Counted from the first letter of the stretch, positions 35,821 to 45,241 are shown. The stretch: DNA of 64,000 nucleotides from Anaerolineales bacterium (GCA_016789305.1 JAEURJ010000013.1:310001-374000), one strand, 5' to 3'. Translations and numbers: made by a program. The notes: generated by a model not told the origin, from the letters alone.

Positions 35821-36675
35821 ATGGCTCAACTTAATTTAAAGAAACTTCAAGCGCATCGTGCGCGGACCTTCAACCTACCTCCCGCCAAACGGGTTTCTTC
35901 CCCCGCCCAGGCATTGACCTTCGTCAACAAACGCGGCTTTGCATATTTCTGGCCGATCAAAGGCATCGACCTGCCCTCACTGTGGACGGCTGTTGCGGGT
36001 GACCGCCCCGTGGCCGACCAACATGATGACCCGGGCCATATCACATGGGGTTGGAAAGATGATGCACTGGATAAAAAGATATGGTATTACGGCAAGATAT
36101 TACGCGGCAAAGCCACGATGATTTCGCTGGAGATCGCGCCGTATTTTTACGCGCTCTCTGAAAATTATGGTTCACCCGAAGAGGATTATTTGATCGCCTA
36201 TCACGAAGGGCGATTGACGCAGGCTTCAAAGCAAGTGTACGAGACACTGCTCGATAACGGCGCGTTGAACACCCTCGATTTGCGTAAGTTGGCGAAACTC
36301 TCGAATGCGAAGGATTCTGAATTCAACAAGGCGCTGGAGCAATTGCAAAGGGATTTCAAGATTTTACCTGTCGGTGTTGCACAGGCTGGCGCATGGAAAT
36401 ATTCGCACATTTATCAGATCACCACGCGCCATTTTCCAAAGTTGGCCGAAGAGGCACGTGTCATCAAGGAATCGCAGGCGCGTGCGAAACTGTTGGAGTT
36501 ATATTTCGATATGCTCGGCGCTGTTGACTTGCGCGATGTGAATAAATTGTTCGGTTGGGGAAATGAAGTTATGAAGAAGGCCGTTAATAAGCTGGTGGAG
36601 AGTGGGAAGTTGGTCAAGGCCGAGCATCCCAAATCCGCTGGGGAGTGGGTGGGGACGAAAGATATAATTAAGTAA
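35821..36675 (+). CDS. AlkZ-related winged-helix protein
   Basis: The 284-residue protein belongs to the broad AlkZ/YcaQ-related group of tandem winged-helix proteins. An early FVNKRGFAYFWPIKGIDLPSLW and a later YEVYETLLDNGALNTLDLRKLAKL-like helix-turn-helix are visible. Authentic AlkZ glycosylases unhook interstrand crosslinks and carry a QxQ motif, which I do not see, so repair activity is uncertain. The first in-frame start lies at 35758. The ATG at 35821 is used because the protein becomes conserved-looking from there. It is divergent from pgl with a 40-bp gap. Confidence 0.6.
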   Translation: MAQLNLKKLQAHRARTFNLPPAKRVSSPAQALTFVNKRGFAYFWPIKGIDLPSLWTAVAGDRPVADQHDDPGHITWGWKDDALDKKIWYYGKILRGKATMISLEIAPYFYALSENYGSPEEDYLIAYHEGRLTQASKQVYETLLDNGALNTLDLRKLAKLSNAKDSEFNKALEQLQRDFKILPVGVAQAGAWKYSHIYQITTRHFPKLAEEARVIKESQARAKLLELYFDMLGAVDLRDVNKLFGWGNEVMKKAVNKLVESGKLVKAEHPKSAGEWVGTKDIIK

Positions 36676-36734
36676 TTACCGAAACAAGTACTTTTCAGAA
36701 TGTTGAACAGAAAGATGTTGCGCAACACCTTTAT

Positions 36735-37241
36735 TTATGCGCTTTTGTCTTTCTTGTGAAGCGAGCTGAGTTCCTTTAATAATCTCAGAACTTTTTCTGG
36801 TTCTAAGTTGTTGTTTTTCAGAATTTGGGACATTTTAAGTTGAATTTGGTCGCGCCGATTCTCTACACAGGAATTAATAACACCCCAAAAAATATGAGCA
36901 GAAGATGCTTTATTTTCTTCTAACTGTCTGGATAATAAGATTGCATCTTCAATTGCTTGTTTTACAAAAGGCGTTACAAGGATTTGGTATTTCTTTCCTT
37001 TCCAGAACGGGGCTTTTCCCTGAAGGTCAATTAAATCAAGGGTTTCGTTCTTTAATCGTTCTATATCTAATGACATATCATCAAATATTTGTAGGAGAAT
37101 TTCGTCTGGGTGTTCAACTAGAGCCAAAAATACGTGAGGTGTACCAATAATGGATTGCCTTTTCCCTACGGCAATTTGATACGCTCTTTTTGCTGATAAT
37201 TGAGATTGTTCAGATAGGTGTTCGTTGATATGTTCGATCAT
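36735..37241 (-). CDS. Stand-alone Clp-N (Clp repeat) domain protein
   Basis: The 168-residue protein is built like the N-terminal double Clp repeat of ClpA/ClpC. The first repeat is LSAKRAYQIAVGKRQSIIGTPHVFLALVEHPD, and the second is TPFVKQAIEDAILLSRQLEENKASSAHIFWGVI. No AAA module follows. Isolated Clp-N proteins can act as adaptors or decoys for Clp ATPases. The role here is inference. Confidence 0.75.
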   Translation of the reverse strand: MIEHINEHLSEQSQLSAKRAYQIAVGKRQSIIGTPHVFLALVEHPDEILLQIFDDMSLDIERLKNETLDLIDLQGKAPFWKGKKYQILVTPFVKQAIEDAILLSRQLEENKASSAHIFWGVINSCVENRRDQIQLKMSQILKNNNLEPEKVLRLLKELSSLHKKDKSA

Positions 37242-37258
37242 AATTTTCTAGGAGTAAT

Positions 37259-37286
37259 ATTGTATCTTAAAGAAAGGGCTGCGCAA
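37259..37286 (-). promoter_or_regulatory. Putative promoter of the Clp-N gene
   Basis: On the minus strand TTGCGC (37286-37281) and TACAAT (37264-37259) are 16 bp apart, 18 bp before the start codon. Confidence 0.45.
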
Positions 37287-37318
37287 ATTATGTAATAGTT
37301 CTCAAAGCCTTTTGTTGA

Positions 37319-39055
37319 CTACATCCTTGCCTGCACATTATATAAATTTGCATAAGCCCCATTTGCCAAAATTAAATCTTCATGTGACCCTTCCTCACTT
37401 ATTCCACCCTCAGTCAACACCAAAATCTTTCTTGCATTCCTGATCGTTGACAGTCGGTGTGCAATGACCAGCGTAGTACGGTTTTCAGCCAGCTTCTCCA
37501 GCGATTCTTGCACTGCCTGTTCGCTTTCATTATCCAGTGCGCTGGTTGCCTCATCCAAAATGAGAATGGGCGGATTTTTCAGGAAGACGCGCGCGATGCT
37601 CAGTCTTTGCTTTTGTCCGCCGGAGAGCTTCACGCCGCGCTGACCGATGTCTGTGTCGTAGCCATTTGGCAGGGACATGATGAAATCATGCGCGTTCGCC
37701 TTTTTCGCCGCATCGATGATTTCATCTTTGCTGGCGTCCAACTTGCCATAGCGGATATTGTCCACGACGGTGCCGGCGAATAAATACACATCTTGTTGAA
37801 CAACGCCGATACTTCCTCTCAATGAACGCAGGGTGATCTCCCGGATATTCCTGCCATCAATCAGGATTTCCCCTCCATTGATCTCGTAGAAGCGGGGAAT
37901 CAATGAACATAAAGTGGTTTTTCCCACACCGGAAGTTCCGACTAGCGCGATGTATTCCCCGGCTTTAATGTTCAAAGAGATGTTCTTCAAAACGTAATCG
38001 TGTTCCTCCTTGTATTTGAAGCTTACATCTCGAAATTCCACATTCCCTTGAATGTGGGTGAGGTCCAGTGCGGTTTCCGAATCCTGAATGTCAGGCTGTA
38101 CTTCAAGAATTTCCATGAAGCGTTCGAACCCAGCCATCCCTTCCTGATACAGCCGTGTGAAATTGCCGAAGCGCTGAATGGGTTCGATCAGGATGCCGAT
38201 GCAAAGTAAAAATGTGATCAAGTCCGGCAGACTCAGCGAGGCATTGGCGATGCTGATGCCTCCGAGGATGATCACAGCCACGGTCATCAGGTGTGTAAAC
38301 CCGACCAGGCCTTCATAAAAATATGTCTCGTGGCGGTAGCCGTCCCTGCGGCTGTTGAGGAAACGATCGTTCTCGTGGAAGAACTTCCGTTTCTCGGTCT
38401 CTTCATTGGTAAATGACTTGACTACGCGGATGCCCGCCAAAGTATCCTCCACTTGGGCATTGATGTCGCCGATGCGGTCATTGCTCCTTCGTAGAGCGAT
38501 CTTCATTTTCCTGTTGAAATGGGTCGCGTAAATTGCCATGACCGGCAGAAAGAGCAGGACGATCAAGGCCAGCCGGATGTTGATACTGAATAAGATAATG
38601 AACGCGCCTGAAAAATTCAAGAGAGAGATGACAACATCCTCAGGGCCGTGATGATACAGTTCGGCCATGTCGAATGAATCGTTTGTGATGCGCGTCATCA
38701 ACTGCCCCGTTTTTTGCTCGTCGTAAAAACCAAACGACAATTTTTGCAGGTGGTCGAACAGTTCACTGCGCATATCCCGCTCCATCAGTGCACCCATCAT
38801 ATGTCCCTGATACGCGACGAACATGTTGCAGGCTGTGTGGACGGCGATCAACCCGAGCATCAGTGCGCCGATGCTGTAGATTTGATATGTTACATCTGAT
38901 GTGTTGCCGCCAAGTATGTTTTTTGTGACGAAGTTCGCGCAAAGGGGGATGGCTAGCGTTGTCCCTGATACGGCAAGTGCGCAGAACATGTCAGCGATAA
39001 ATAAGCGTCGATAGGGCTTGTAATAAGAAAGGAATTTCCTGGCCCGTGAATTCAT
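37319..39055 (-). CDS. ABC exporter, fused permease-ATPase (MsbA-like)
   Basis: The 578-residue half-transporter has six membrane helices in residues 15 to about 315. The nucleotide-binding domain follows: Walker A GTSGVGKTT, signature KLSGGQKQRLSIARV, Walker B ILILDEATSALD, and switch VIAHRLSTIRN. It would work as a homodimer exporting lipid, peptide or drug. The 305-bp region upstream carries a promoter, an 18-codon leader ORF and an intrinsic terminator in the same orientation, so expression may be controlled by attenuation. AAGGA precedes the ATG. Confidence 0.93.
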   Translation of the reverse strand: MNSRARKFLSYYKPYRRLFIADMFCALAVSGTTLAIPLCANFVTKNILGGNTSDVTYQIYSIGALMLGLIAVHTACNMFVAYQGHMMGALMERDMRSELFDHLQKLSFGFYDEQKTGQLMTRITNDSFDMAELYHHGPEDVVISLLNFSGAFIILFSINIRLALIVLLFLPVMAIYATHFNRKMKIALRRSNDRIGDINAQVEDTLAGIRVVKSFTNEETEKRKFFHENDRFLNSRRDGYRHETYFYEGLVGFTHLMTVAVIILGGISIANASLSLPDLITFLLCIGILIEPIQRFGNFTRLYQEGMAGFERFMEILEVQPDIQDSETALDLTHIQGNVEFRDVSFKYKEEHDYVLKNISLNIKAGEYIALVGTSGVGKTTLCSLIPRFYEINGGEILIDGRNIREITLRSLRGSIGVVQQDVYLFAGTVVDNIRYGKLDASKDEIIDAAKKANAHDFIMSLPNGYDTDIGQRGVKLSGGQKQRLSIARVFLKNPPILILDEATSALDNESEQAVQESLEKLAENRTTLVIAHRLSTIRNARKILVLTEGGISEEGSHEDLILANGAYANLYNVQARM

Positions 39056-39110
39056 AAAAGTTTTTCCTTAAGATAAAAGATGACACTTTCACTCCCCGCG
39101 GAATTTAAAT

Positions 39111-39141
39111 AAAAAAACCGCAGGCGAGAACCGCCTGCGGT
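39111..39141 (-). terminator. Intrinsic terminator in the ABC exporter leader
   Basis: A 10-bp GC-rich stem (39117-39126 with 39132-39141) has a 5-nt loop. Seven T follow on the minus strand only. It lies 32 bp after the leader ORF stop and 55 bp before the exporter start. Confidence 0.88.
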
Positions 39142-39173
39142 GATAGGTCAGTCAAAACGAACAAAGTCCGTGA

Positions 39174-39230
39174 CTAGATCTCACCTTTGAGAGGCGCGCT
39201 CGGTAGGGAACAAGTTGAGTTTAATGTCAT
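39174..39230 (-). CDS. Putative leader peptide, 18 residues
   Basis: The ORF reads MTLNSTCSLPSAPLKGEI and ends in TAG. It has a strong AAAAGGAGG site (39248-39240) 9 nt before its ATG. It lies in the untranslated leader between the promoter at 39265-39293 and the terminator at 39141-39111. There is no obvious run of a single regulatory amino acid. The strong ribosome-binding site on so short a frame is the main evidence; chance is not excluded. Confidence 0.5.
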   Translation of the reverse strand: MTLNSTCSLPSAPLKGEI

Positions 39231-39264
39231 GCCAGCGATCCTCCTTTTAGAATAAGATAACGCG

Positions 39265-39293
39265 AGTTTATCATTGGCGGAAAAGGGAGTCAA
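39265..39293 (-). promoter_or_regulatory. Promoter of the ABC exporter leader
   Basis: On the minus strand TTGACT (39293-39288) and TAAACT (39270-39265) are 17 bp apart. Transcription would start just upstream of the leader ribosome-binding site. It stands back to back with the tetR promoter. Confidence 0.7.
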
Positions 39294-39303
39294 GATTTTG
39301 GGC

Positions 39304-39349
39304 TTGACTTAATTTAATATACACTGTATATTTACACTGTATATTAAAT
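39304..39349 (+). promoter_or_regulatory. tetR promoter with overlapping operator
   Basis: TTGACT (39304-39309) and TATATT (39327-39332) are 17 bp apart. ATTTAATATACA (39312-39323) and its reverse complement (39338-39349) form a dyad centred beside the -10 box. ACACTGTATATT occurs twice (39321-39332 and 39334-39345). This is the expected place for a TetR autorepressor site. Confidence 0.75.
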
Positions 39350-39360
39350 AAGGAGTCAAC

Positions 39361-40050
39361 ATGGTCAGACCGACACTGAAAAAACAGATCCCAAATTTGC
39401 AGGAAGCCATCAAAGATACTGCCTGGAAGCAGATTGCCGAATTCGGCGCGTCCGCTTTGTCCCTGCGGGCAATCGCACGCGAGTTGAAGATCACCGCGCC
39501 CGCCATTTATAACTATTTTCCCGACCGGGATGCGCTGGTGACTGCTCTAATCTATGATGCCTATTCCACATTTGGTGATACTCAGATCGCCGCCCGTGAC
39601 TCGGTCCCTGAATCAGATCCAGTGGGGAGATTGATGGCGACGGGCCGGGCGTATCGCGCATGGGCTTTGAAATATCCGCAGCGCTTCCGCTTGATTTTTG
39701 GTACGCCCATTCCAGGTTATTCCGCTCCTTACGAAACTACGTTTCCCGTGGCGGCTCGTTCGTTGGCAGTGCTCGTGCATGTGATGGAAGCCCTGCGCGC
39801 AGCAGGAAAGTTGAAGGTCAAGTTTGACGACGTCAATTTGAGTGCAGAGGAACAAACGAAATTTGACTATTGGAAACAATATGGGACGCAATCTGAGCCC
39901 GCTTCTTTCTTCGCGGCGGTCTGGATCTGGTTACGAGTACATGGTCTCGTCACTGTGGAAGTGGATGGTGGAATGCCCCCGTTCGGCCCGAGTTCTGAGC
40001 AATATTATGAACGTGAGCTGCAAGCCATCAAAGAGCAATTCGTCAAATAG
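39361..40050 (+). CDS. TetR-family transcriptional regulator
   Basis: The 229-residue regulator has an N-terminal helix-turn-helix (residues about 25-55, ALSLRAIARELKITAPAIYNYFPDRDALV). Its ligand-binding half is of the WHG type (RAYRAWALKYPQRFRLIFGTPIPGY). GGAG lies 7 bp before the ATG. Its promoter overlaps a strong dyad, so it probably represses itself and the four genes that follow. The ligand is unknown. Confidence 0.93.
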   Translation: MVRPTLKKQIPNLQEAIKDTAWKQIAEFGASALSLRAIARELKITAPAIYNYFPDRDALVTALIYDAYSTFGDTQIAARDSVPESDPVGRLMATGRAYRAWALKYPQRFRLIFGTPIPGYSAPYETTFPVAARSLAVLVHVMEALRAAGKLKVKFDDVNLSAEEQTKFDYWKQYGTQSEPASFFAAVWIWLRVHGLVTVEVDGGMPPFGPSSEQYYERELQAIKEQFVK

Positions 40051-40059
40051 GGATTCGCG

Positions 40060-40539
40060 ATGAGCTATGTATTGAATTGTATGTTGCTGCTTCTGCCAAT
40101 CATGGCGTGGAATGGGATTTTTTCAAACCGACTTCCCTCTGCGTATTCAGCAGAAGTGTTTGACAAGGACATCCCTTCCTTGATCACAAGCGGCGAGAAT
40201 ATTTTCAGGCTCCTCGTTTTTGTTCTCCCAATTCTGATGCCGATCAGGATCGAGACCGAAAGTCAGAAACTGGGATTGTGGCTGTATGTCATTGGTGTTG
40301 CGATTTACTTTGTTTCTTGGGTCGCACAGATGATTTTTCCACAAAGCTTATGGAGTTTGAGCGCCTTTGGATTCCTGGCGCCGGCCTACACTCCGCTGAT
40401 CTGGCTGGTCGGCATCGGATTGATCGGCAGTTCGCTTTACTTTGACTCTCCTTATCGATCGTGGATGTACATCCTCCTTTCCGTGGTCTTTATCGGATTT
40501 CACCTGTCTCATGCATGGACAGTGTATTCAAGAAATTAA
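40060..40539 (+). CDS. Multi-helix membrane protein of unknown function
   Basis: The 159-residue protein is almost entirely hydrophobic, with about five membrane segments (near residues 3-20, 45-63, 68-92, 105-125 and 132-152). No charged catalytic motif is visible. It starts 9 bp after tetR and is part of the same operon. The family is not recognised. Confidence 0.7.
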   Translation: MSYVLNCMLLLLPIMAWNGIFSNRLPSAYSAEVFDKDIPSLITSGENIFRLLVFVLPILMPIRIETESQKLGLWLYVIGVAIYFVSWVAQMIFPQSLWSLSAFGFLAPAYTPLIWLVGIGLIGSSLYFDSPYRSWMYILLSVVFIGFHLSHAWTVYSRN

Positions 40540-40571
40540 AAACAACAACTTTATGAATTTGGAGAAAATAA

Positions 40572-41081
40572 ATGACAAAAATATTTAATGGCCGCTTTAC
40601 CGCGAAAACAGACAGCCCCTTTGTTGTTTTCTTAATTGGCATGCGCATTAATCAATGGTGGCGCGTTGATAAATGGTTTCCCGTTTCTAATGCGATGAAT
40701 CCTATGATGCGTGCTTTATACACATATCCTGAAAAAGGATTCCTGCACGCCGAGTTTTTCTGGAATTTTAGCGGACCTATTCTTGTTCAATACTGGAGTT
40801 CGTTTGAAGATTTGGAAAATTTTGCGCGCAATCCATCCGACCCGCATCTTGACCCGTGGAAGAAATTCAATCAAGCGGTTGGTTCAAATGGAATCGTGGG
40901 AATCTGGCATGAGACTTATTTGGTGAATCCAGATCAATACGAATGTGTGTATGGAAATATGCCGAAATTTGGACTAGGCGCGGCCATGGAACATGTTCAG
41001 GCGGTGGGACGCCGTGAGACAGCACGTATGCACCTCAAATCGAACGACACACCTGATCTCGCAGCGGATGTGAAATTATGA
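40572..41081 (+). CDS. DUF4188 protein
   Basis: The 169-residue protein shows the DUF4188 features GRFTAKTDSPFVVFLIGMRINQWW and PILVQYWSSFEDLENFARNP, ending HETYLVNPDQYECVYGNMP. The family has a dimeric alpha/beta-barrel-like fold and includes the fungal Af470-type monooxygenase, so an oxidative or heme-linked role is possible but untested. It overlaps the next gene by 4 bp and is probably the core enzyme of the TetR operon. Confidence 0.8.
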   Translation: MTKIFNGRFTAKTDSPFVVFLIGMRINQWWRVDKWFPVSNAMNPMMRALYTYPEKGFLHAEFFWNFSGPILVQYWSSFEDLENFARNPSDPHLDPWKKFNQAVGSNGIVGIWHETYLVNPDQYECVYGNMPKFGLGAAMEHVQAVGRRETARMHLKSNDTPDLAADVKL

Positions 41082-41476
41082 AACAACTTGCCCTCGGCTT
41101 AACCGCATTCACAACAATTGGAATCATTACTTATTGGACGCTGGTTTTCACGGGCACATTCAAAGTCGCAGAACTTGTGCCGGGATATCGCAATTGGTTC
41201 ATGTCCTTCCCATTACCCGATGGATGGATCGCCACTGTGTCGCTTCTTGCATTCATCTTCCTGTTGAAAGGCGATGATAGGGCTTCGTTGTTCGGTCTAC
41301 TTACGGGTTCGAGTCTCATCTTCCTCGGTTTATATGCGCTGATGTATGGAATCAATACTGGCTTGCTCTTCATCCTGACAACGGATGAATTGATCGAGAT
41401 CGCCATCAAGATATATTGTTTATCTGTGGGGTCGTTCCTCATCGTTTATTTTTGGAATCTAATTCGTAAAGGATAA
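41078..41476 (+). CDS. Four-helix membrane protein of unknown function
   Basis: The 132-residue protein has four predicted membrane segments (about residues 5-27, 48-65, 72-92 and 105-127). The loop GTFKVAELVPGYRNWFMSFPLPDGW lies between the first two. Its start overlaps the DUF4188 stop. No family is recognised. Confidence 0.7.
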   Translation: MKQLALGLTAFTTIGIITYWTLVFTGTFKVAELVPGYRNWFMSFPLPDGWIATVSLLAFIFLLKGDDRASLFGLLTGSSLIFLGLYALMYGINTGLLFILTTDELIEIAIKIYCLSVGSFLIVYFWNLIRKG

Positions 41477-41480
41477 ATCA

Positions 41481-42431
41481 ATGTCAATCAATCATGTTAT
41501 TTTAGGCACAGGCGCCATCGGGCGCGCAATTGCAGAGGAACTTATCAAGCGCGGAGAATCTGTCCGTATGGTGAATCGCTCCGGAACAATGGAGGAAGCT
41601 CCTGCCGGGGCGGAGGTGGTGGCATCAGATCTTTATAACCCAGCCAAAGTTAAGGAGGTGACGCGCGGTGCCAAAGTCGTGTACCAATCCTCGCAGCCGA
41701 ATTATTTTGAATGGGTTGAAAAATTCCCGCTGCTCCAGAAATCCATCATGGATGGGTTGACCGGGAGTGATATCAAATTGGTGCTGGTCGAGAATCTATA
41801 CATGTATGGTGAATCCGATGGGAAACCGCTGACCGAGGATATGCCACACAATACGCACACGAAAAAAGGAAAGACTCGCAGTGAAATGAGCAAAGCTGCA
41901 TTTGCCGCGCATCGCGAAGGGAAGCTGCGTGTAACAGCCGGACGTGGATCGGATTTCTTTGGCGCGTGGGGATTGCCAACTGCTGCCATGGGCGAGCGCA
42001 CTTTTTATCCGCTGTTGAATGGTAAGGCGGCGAATTTGGTTGGGAATATCGATCTGCCGCATACGCATACCTATATTCCTGATTTTGGAAAAGCATTGGT
42101 GGTTTTGGGAGAGCGGGCTGAAGCAGATGGTCAGGCATGGCATGTGCCGAATGACAATCCGCGCATAACACAACGCGAAATGGTCAAGATGATCGCTGAA
42201 GAAATGAGTATTCAGCCAAAGATGAGCGCGATGGGCAAAACCATGATGAGGTTGGGCGGACTCTTCATCCCGGAGGCGCGAGAGATGGTTGAAATGATGT
42301 ACGAGTTTGAACAGCCATTCATTGTCGACTCGAGTAAGTTTGAGAACGCATTTGGCATAAAAGCCACGCCAATGCGAGAGGCGATCAGAAGAACGGTGGC
42401 GTGGTATCGAAATCATCCACATCCAAAATAG
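41481..42431 (+). CDS. NAD(P)-dependent epimerase/dehydratase-like protein
   Basis: The 316-residue protein has a Rossmann start (VILGTGAIGRAIAEELIKRG) and an extended short-chain dehydrogenase core. VENLYMYG stands where the active-site Tyr lies in the family (YxxxK is not clear). It resembles NAD-binding saccharide or isoflavone-reductase-type enzymes. The substrate cannot be named. It is the last gene of the TetR operon, 4 bp after the membrane protein. Confidence 0.85.
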   Translation: MSINHVILGTGAIGRAIAEELIKRGESVRMVNRSGTMEEAPAGAEVVASDLYNPAKVKEVTRGAKVVYQSSQPNYFEWVEKFPLLQKSIMDGLTGSDIKLVLVENLYMYGESDGKPLTEDMPHNTHTKKGKTRSEMSKAAFAAHREGKLRVTAGRGSDFFGAWGLPTAAMGERTFYPLLNGKAANLVGNIDLPHTHTYIPDFGKALVVLGERAEADGQAWHVPNDNPRITQREMVKMIAEEMSIQPKMSAMGKTMMRLGGLFIPEAREMVEMMYEFEQPFIVDSSKFENAFGIKATPMREAIRRTVAWYRNHPHPK

Positions 42432-42450
42432 ATCTGAAGCCGATAAACGG

Positions 42451-42484
42451 AAATCCCCATCCGGTCCGGATGGGGATTTTTTAT
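42451..42484. terminator. Terminator between convergent units
   Basis: A 13-bp stem (42451-42463 with 42467-42479) has a 3-nt loop and is followed by a T run on the plus strand. It serves the TetR operon and may also stop the opposing synthetase gene. Confidence 0.9.
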
Positions 42485-42499
42485 TCTAGATCGACTGAC

Positions 42500-45241
42500 T
42501 TACAAAGTCATGATAGCAGACAGCAGCTTTTCGTTGTCGGTTGATTCAATGCTGAAACCGACTTTCTTGAAGATATGCTGCATCACCTGGTTATCTGTGG
42601 TGAGAATTGCGCTGATGCGTTCCACTTTTTCGCGTTTGGCAACATCGATCGCGCGGCGAATCAACTCACCGCCAAGTCCGATGCCGTGATAGGGGTCACC
42701 GATGAGAATGCTCAAGCGTGCTTCATTGGTCGCGTGTAACTTGCTCAACCGAACGATACCCATGATGGTTCGTTCATCCTTGTCGTCCTTGCCTTCTGCT
42801 ACGAGGGCGATCTCGCGATTGTAGTCGCTGTGACTGATTCGGGCGAGGCGTTCATGCACGACACGTTCGTGGAACATCATGGGTTGCAGGTAACGCAGGA
42901 AAACGCTGCGATCTGAAAGGGTGGTATGGAATTTCACCAGCAGTTCTTCATCTTCAGGAAGGATGGGGCGAATGGTGAGTTCTTTTTTATTCTTTGCGGT
43001 CCATGTTCCGACGTATCGGATAGGATAGGCGCGAATTGCCAGCTTGGGCAGTTGGGCCTCTGTAGTGTCCTTGTCATAAAGCAATACGCGGGCGTCCAAT
43101 GCGATCAATTTTTCAGGGGAGGCCATTAGCGGATTGATATCCAACTCCTGAATCCAACGATGTTCCGTGATGAGTTGTGAAAAGCGAACAAGCAATTTTT
43201 CAAGCGCAACCAGGTCCACCGGGTCACGTCCACGAACGCCTTTGAGGGCGGTGTAAATACGGGTCTGTTCCATCATTCGTCGGGCGAGAGTTGTAGTGAG
43301 CGGAGGCAGGCCCAGCGCACGATCCTTGAAGACTTCCACCAGCTGGCCGCCGAGACCGAACAGAAGTACAGGTCCGAATTGCGGATCGATGCTGCTGCCA
43401 AGAATTAATTCATAGCCATCGATCTTAGCCATTGGTTGAACCGTCACACCGAGGAAATGCTCCGCGCCAACTTTTTCGGTCACAGATTTTTCGATGCTTT
43501 TATAGGCGTTCTGTACAGCCTTGGCATCTGCAAGATTTAATTGCACGCCGCCGACATCGGTCTTGTGTGTAATCGTTTCTGAATGGATTTTGAGCACGAC
43601 CGGATAACCAATGGCGTCTGCCGCTTTGACGGCTTCTTTTTCGCTCTTTGCAATTCGGGTGTCCACTGTCGGGATGCCGTAGCAGGTCAACAGTTGTTTT
43701 GACTCGTATTCTGTCAAAATGGTGCGACCCGAGTCGCGTACTTCCTTGATGATCTGCGCAGCGCGTTCACGATCCACCTGGTCATTCTCTTCGCCGTTAA
43801 CAGACATCGGTGTTTCATATAAGCTATGTAGATTCTCGGAATAATGCGCCATGTAGTCAAACACTCGCGCGGCTGTATCGGGATAAGGGAAGGTCGGGAT
43901 GTTGGCTTTATTGAGAATCGCTTCGCCGGGCGCAACTTCATTACCGCCCATCCATGTGGCGATGATCGGCTTGCCAAGTTTCTGCGCGTATGGTTCAAGT
44001 TCTTCTGCGGTCTTGGTGGGGTCGGTCATGGCTTGTGGAGTCAGGATCACCAAAATGCCGTCTGTGTTTTCGTCTTTCGCCGCGATCTCAAGCGCCTTGC
44101 CATAGCGTTCCGGGCTGGCATCGCCGAGAATATCCACCGGGTTATTGTGACTCCATGCGGCAGGTAGAAGTTTGTTGAATTCTTCCATTGCCTCGGGGGA
44201 AATTTTTGCAAGTTCACCACCGTCAGTGATCAAGGCATCGGTGGCGAGCACGCCAGGTCCGCCGGCGTTGGTGAGGATGGTCAAGCGGGGACCTTTCGGT
44301 CGAGGCTGTTTTCCGAGCACTTCCGCCATGTAGAACAATTCCGCGATACTGTTCACGCGCAACACACCGCTGCGGCGGAACGCCACTTCGAGCACTTCGT
44401 CGCTGCCGGTTAATGAGCCGGTGTGGGAGGCGGCGGCTTTTGCAGCGCCTTCGGTGCGCCCCGGCTTGATGACGATGATCGGTTTGGTCATCGCCACTTC
44501 ACGAGCGGCGGAAAGGAACGCGCGCGCATTGCCGATGGTTTCCATGTAAATGACGATGCTCTTGGTATGCGGATCATCGCCGAGATAGTAAATGAGGTCA
44601 CTCCAATCCACATCAAGCATCGAGCCGATGGATACGAAGGAACTGAAGCCGACATTCTCGCGCAAACTCCAGTCGAGGATGGCGGTACACAACGCACCAC
44701 TTTGGCTGATAAAGCCCACGCTGCCGCGTCGTGCAATGGTGCTGGCGAATGTGGCATTCAAGCCGGTAGTGGGGCTCATTACACCCAAACAGTTGGGACC
44801 GATGATGCGCATGTTGCCGCGTCGCGCATGTTCCATGATTTGGCGTTCGTACTCCACACCTTCAGGGCCGGTCTCTTTGAAGCCAGCGGAAATAATGATC
44901 GCGCTTTTCACGCCAATATCAACGGCTTCCTTGATGATGTTGGGAACTGTTGCAGAGGGGGTGACGACGACAATTAATTCAACGGCTTCAGGAATCGATT
45001 TCAGATCTGGGTATGCCTTGATGCCGAGCACGCTCGGGCGCTTCGGGTTGACGGGATAAATGGTCCCGCCAAAGGAACTGCTCATTAAATTCCAAACGAT
45101 CGTGCGGCCAACGCTGCCGACTGTCTCTGTGGCACCAACCACCGCAACACTCTTGGGGGCAAAGATGGAATCTAAAGGTTGTCGTCCATAATGTAGAACA
45201 TCGTGGGCAGGGTCAAAACCGGGGGTAACTAGTGGATCCAT
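42500..45241 (-). CDS. ADP-forming acyl-CoA synthetase fused to GNAT acetyltransferase
   Basis: The 913-residue protein combines, in order, a CoA-binding Rossmann domain ([15 protein letters not shown]), succinyl-CoA-ligase-like domains with the phospho-His in [11 protein letters not shown], and an ATP-grasp domain (about 490-720, [21 protein letters not shown]). A C-terminal GNAT domain follows (about 745-910, with the CoA loop [17 protein letters not shown]). The synthetase part makes acetyl-CoA from acetate with ATP giving ADP, or runs in reverse to make ATP. The fusion is known from Pat-type protein acetyltransferases. It may therefore acetylate proteins instead of, or besides, activating acetate. 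Confidence 0.92.
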   Translation of the reverse strand: MDPLVTPGFDPAHDVLHYGRQPLDSIFAPKSVAVVGATETVGSVGRTIVWNLMSSSFGGTIYPVNPKRPSVLGIKAYPDLKSIPEAVELIVVVTPSATVPNIIKEAVDIGVKSAIIISAGFKETGPEGVEYERQIMEHARRGNMRIIGPNCLGVMSPTTGLNATFASTIARRGSVGFISQSGALCTAILDWSLRENVGFSSFVSIGSMLDVDWSDLIYYLGDDPHTKSIVIYMETIGNARAFLSAAREVAMTKPIIVIKPGRTEGAAKAAASHTGSLTGSDEVLEVAFRRSGVLRVNSIAELFYMAEVLGKQPRPKGPRLTILTNAGGPGVLATDALITDGGELAKISPEAMEEFNKLLPAAWSHNNPVDILGDASPERYGKALEIAAKDENTDGILVILTPQAMTDPTKTAEELEPYAQKLGKPIIATWMGGNEVAPGEAILNKANIPTFPYPDTAARVFDYMAHYSENLHSLYETPMSVNGEENDQVDRERAAQIIKEVRDSGRTILTEYESKQLLTCYGIPTVDTRIAKSEKEAVKAADAIGYPVVLKIHSETITHKTDVGGVQLNLADAKAVQNAYKSIEKSVTEKVGAEHFLGVTVQPMAKIDGYELILGSSIDPQFGPVLLFGLGGQLVEVFKDRALGLPPLTTTLARRMMEQTRIYTALKGVRGRDPVDLVALEKLLVRFSQLITEHRWIQELDINPLMASPEKLIALDARVLLYDKDTTEAQLPKLAIRAYPIRYVGTWTAKNKKELTIRPILPEDEELLVKFHTTLSDRSVFLRYLQPMMFHERVVHERLARISHSDYNREIALVAEGKDDKDERTIMGIVRLSKLHATNEARLSILIGDPYHGIGLGGELIRRAIDVAKREKVERISAILTTDNQVMQHIFKKVGFSIESTDNEKLLSAIMTL

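Noticed and set aside
36714..36731. Palindrome TGTTGCGCAACA after the AlkZ-related gene as a terminator
   Set aside because: The stem is short, has no loop, and lacks a T tract on the plus strand. It may be chance.
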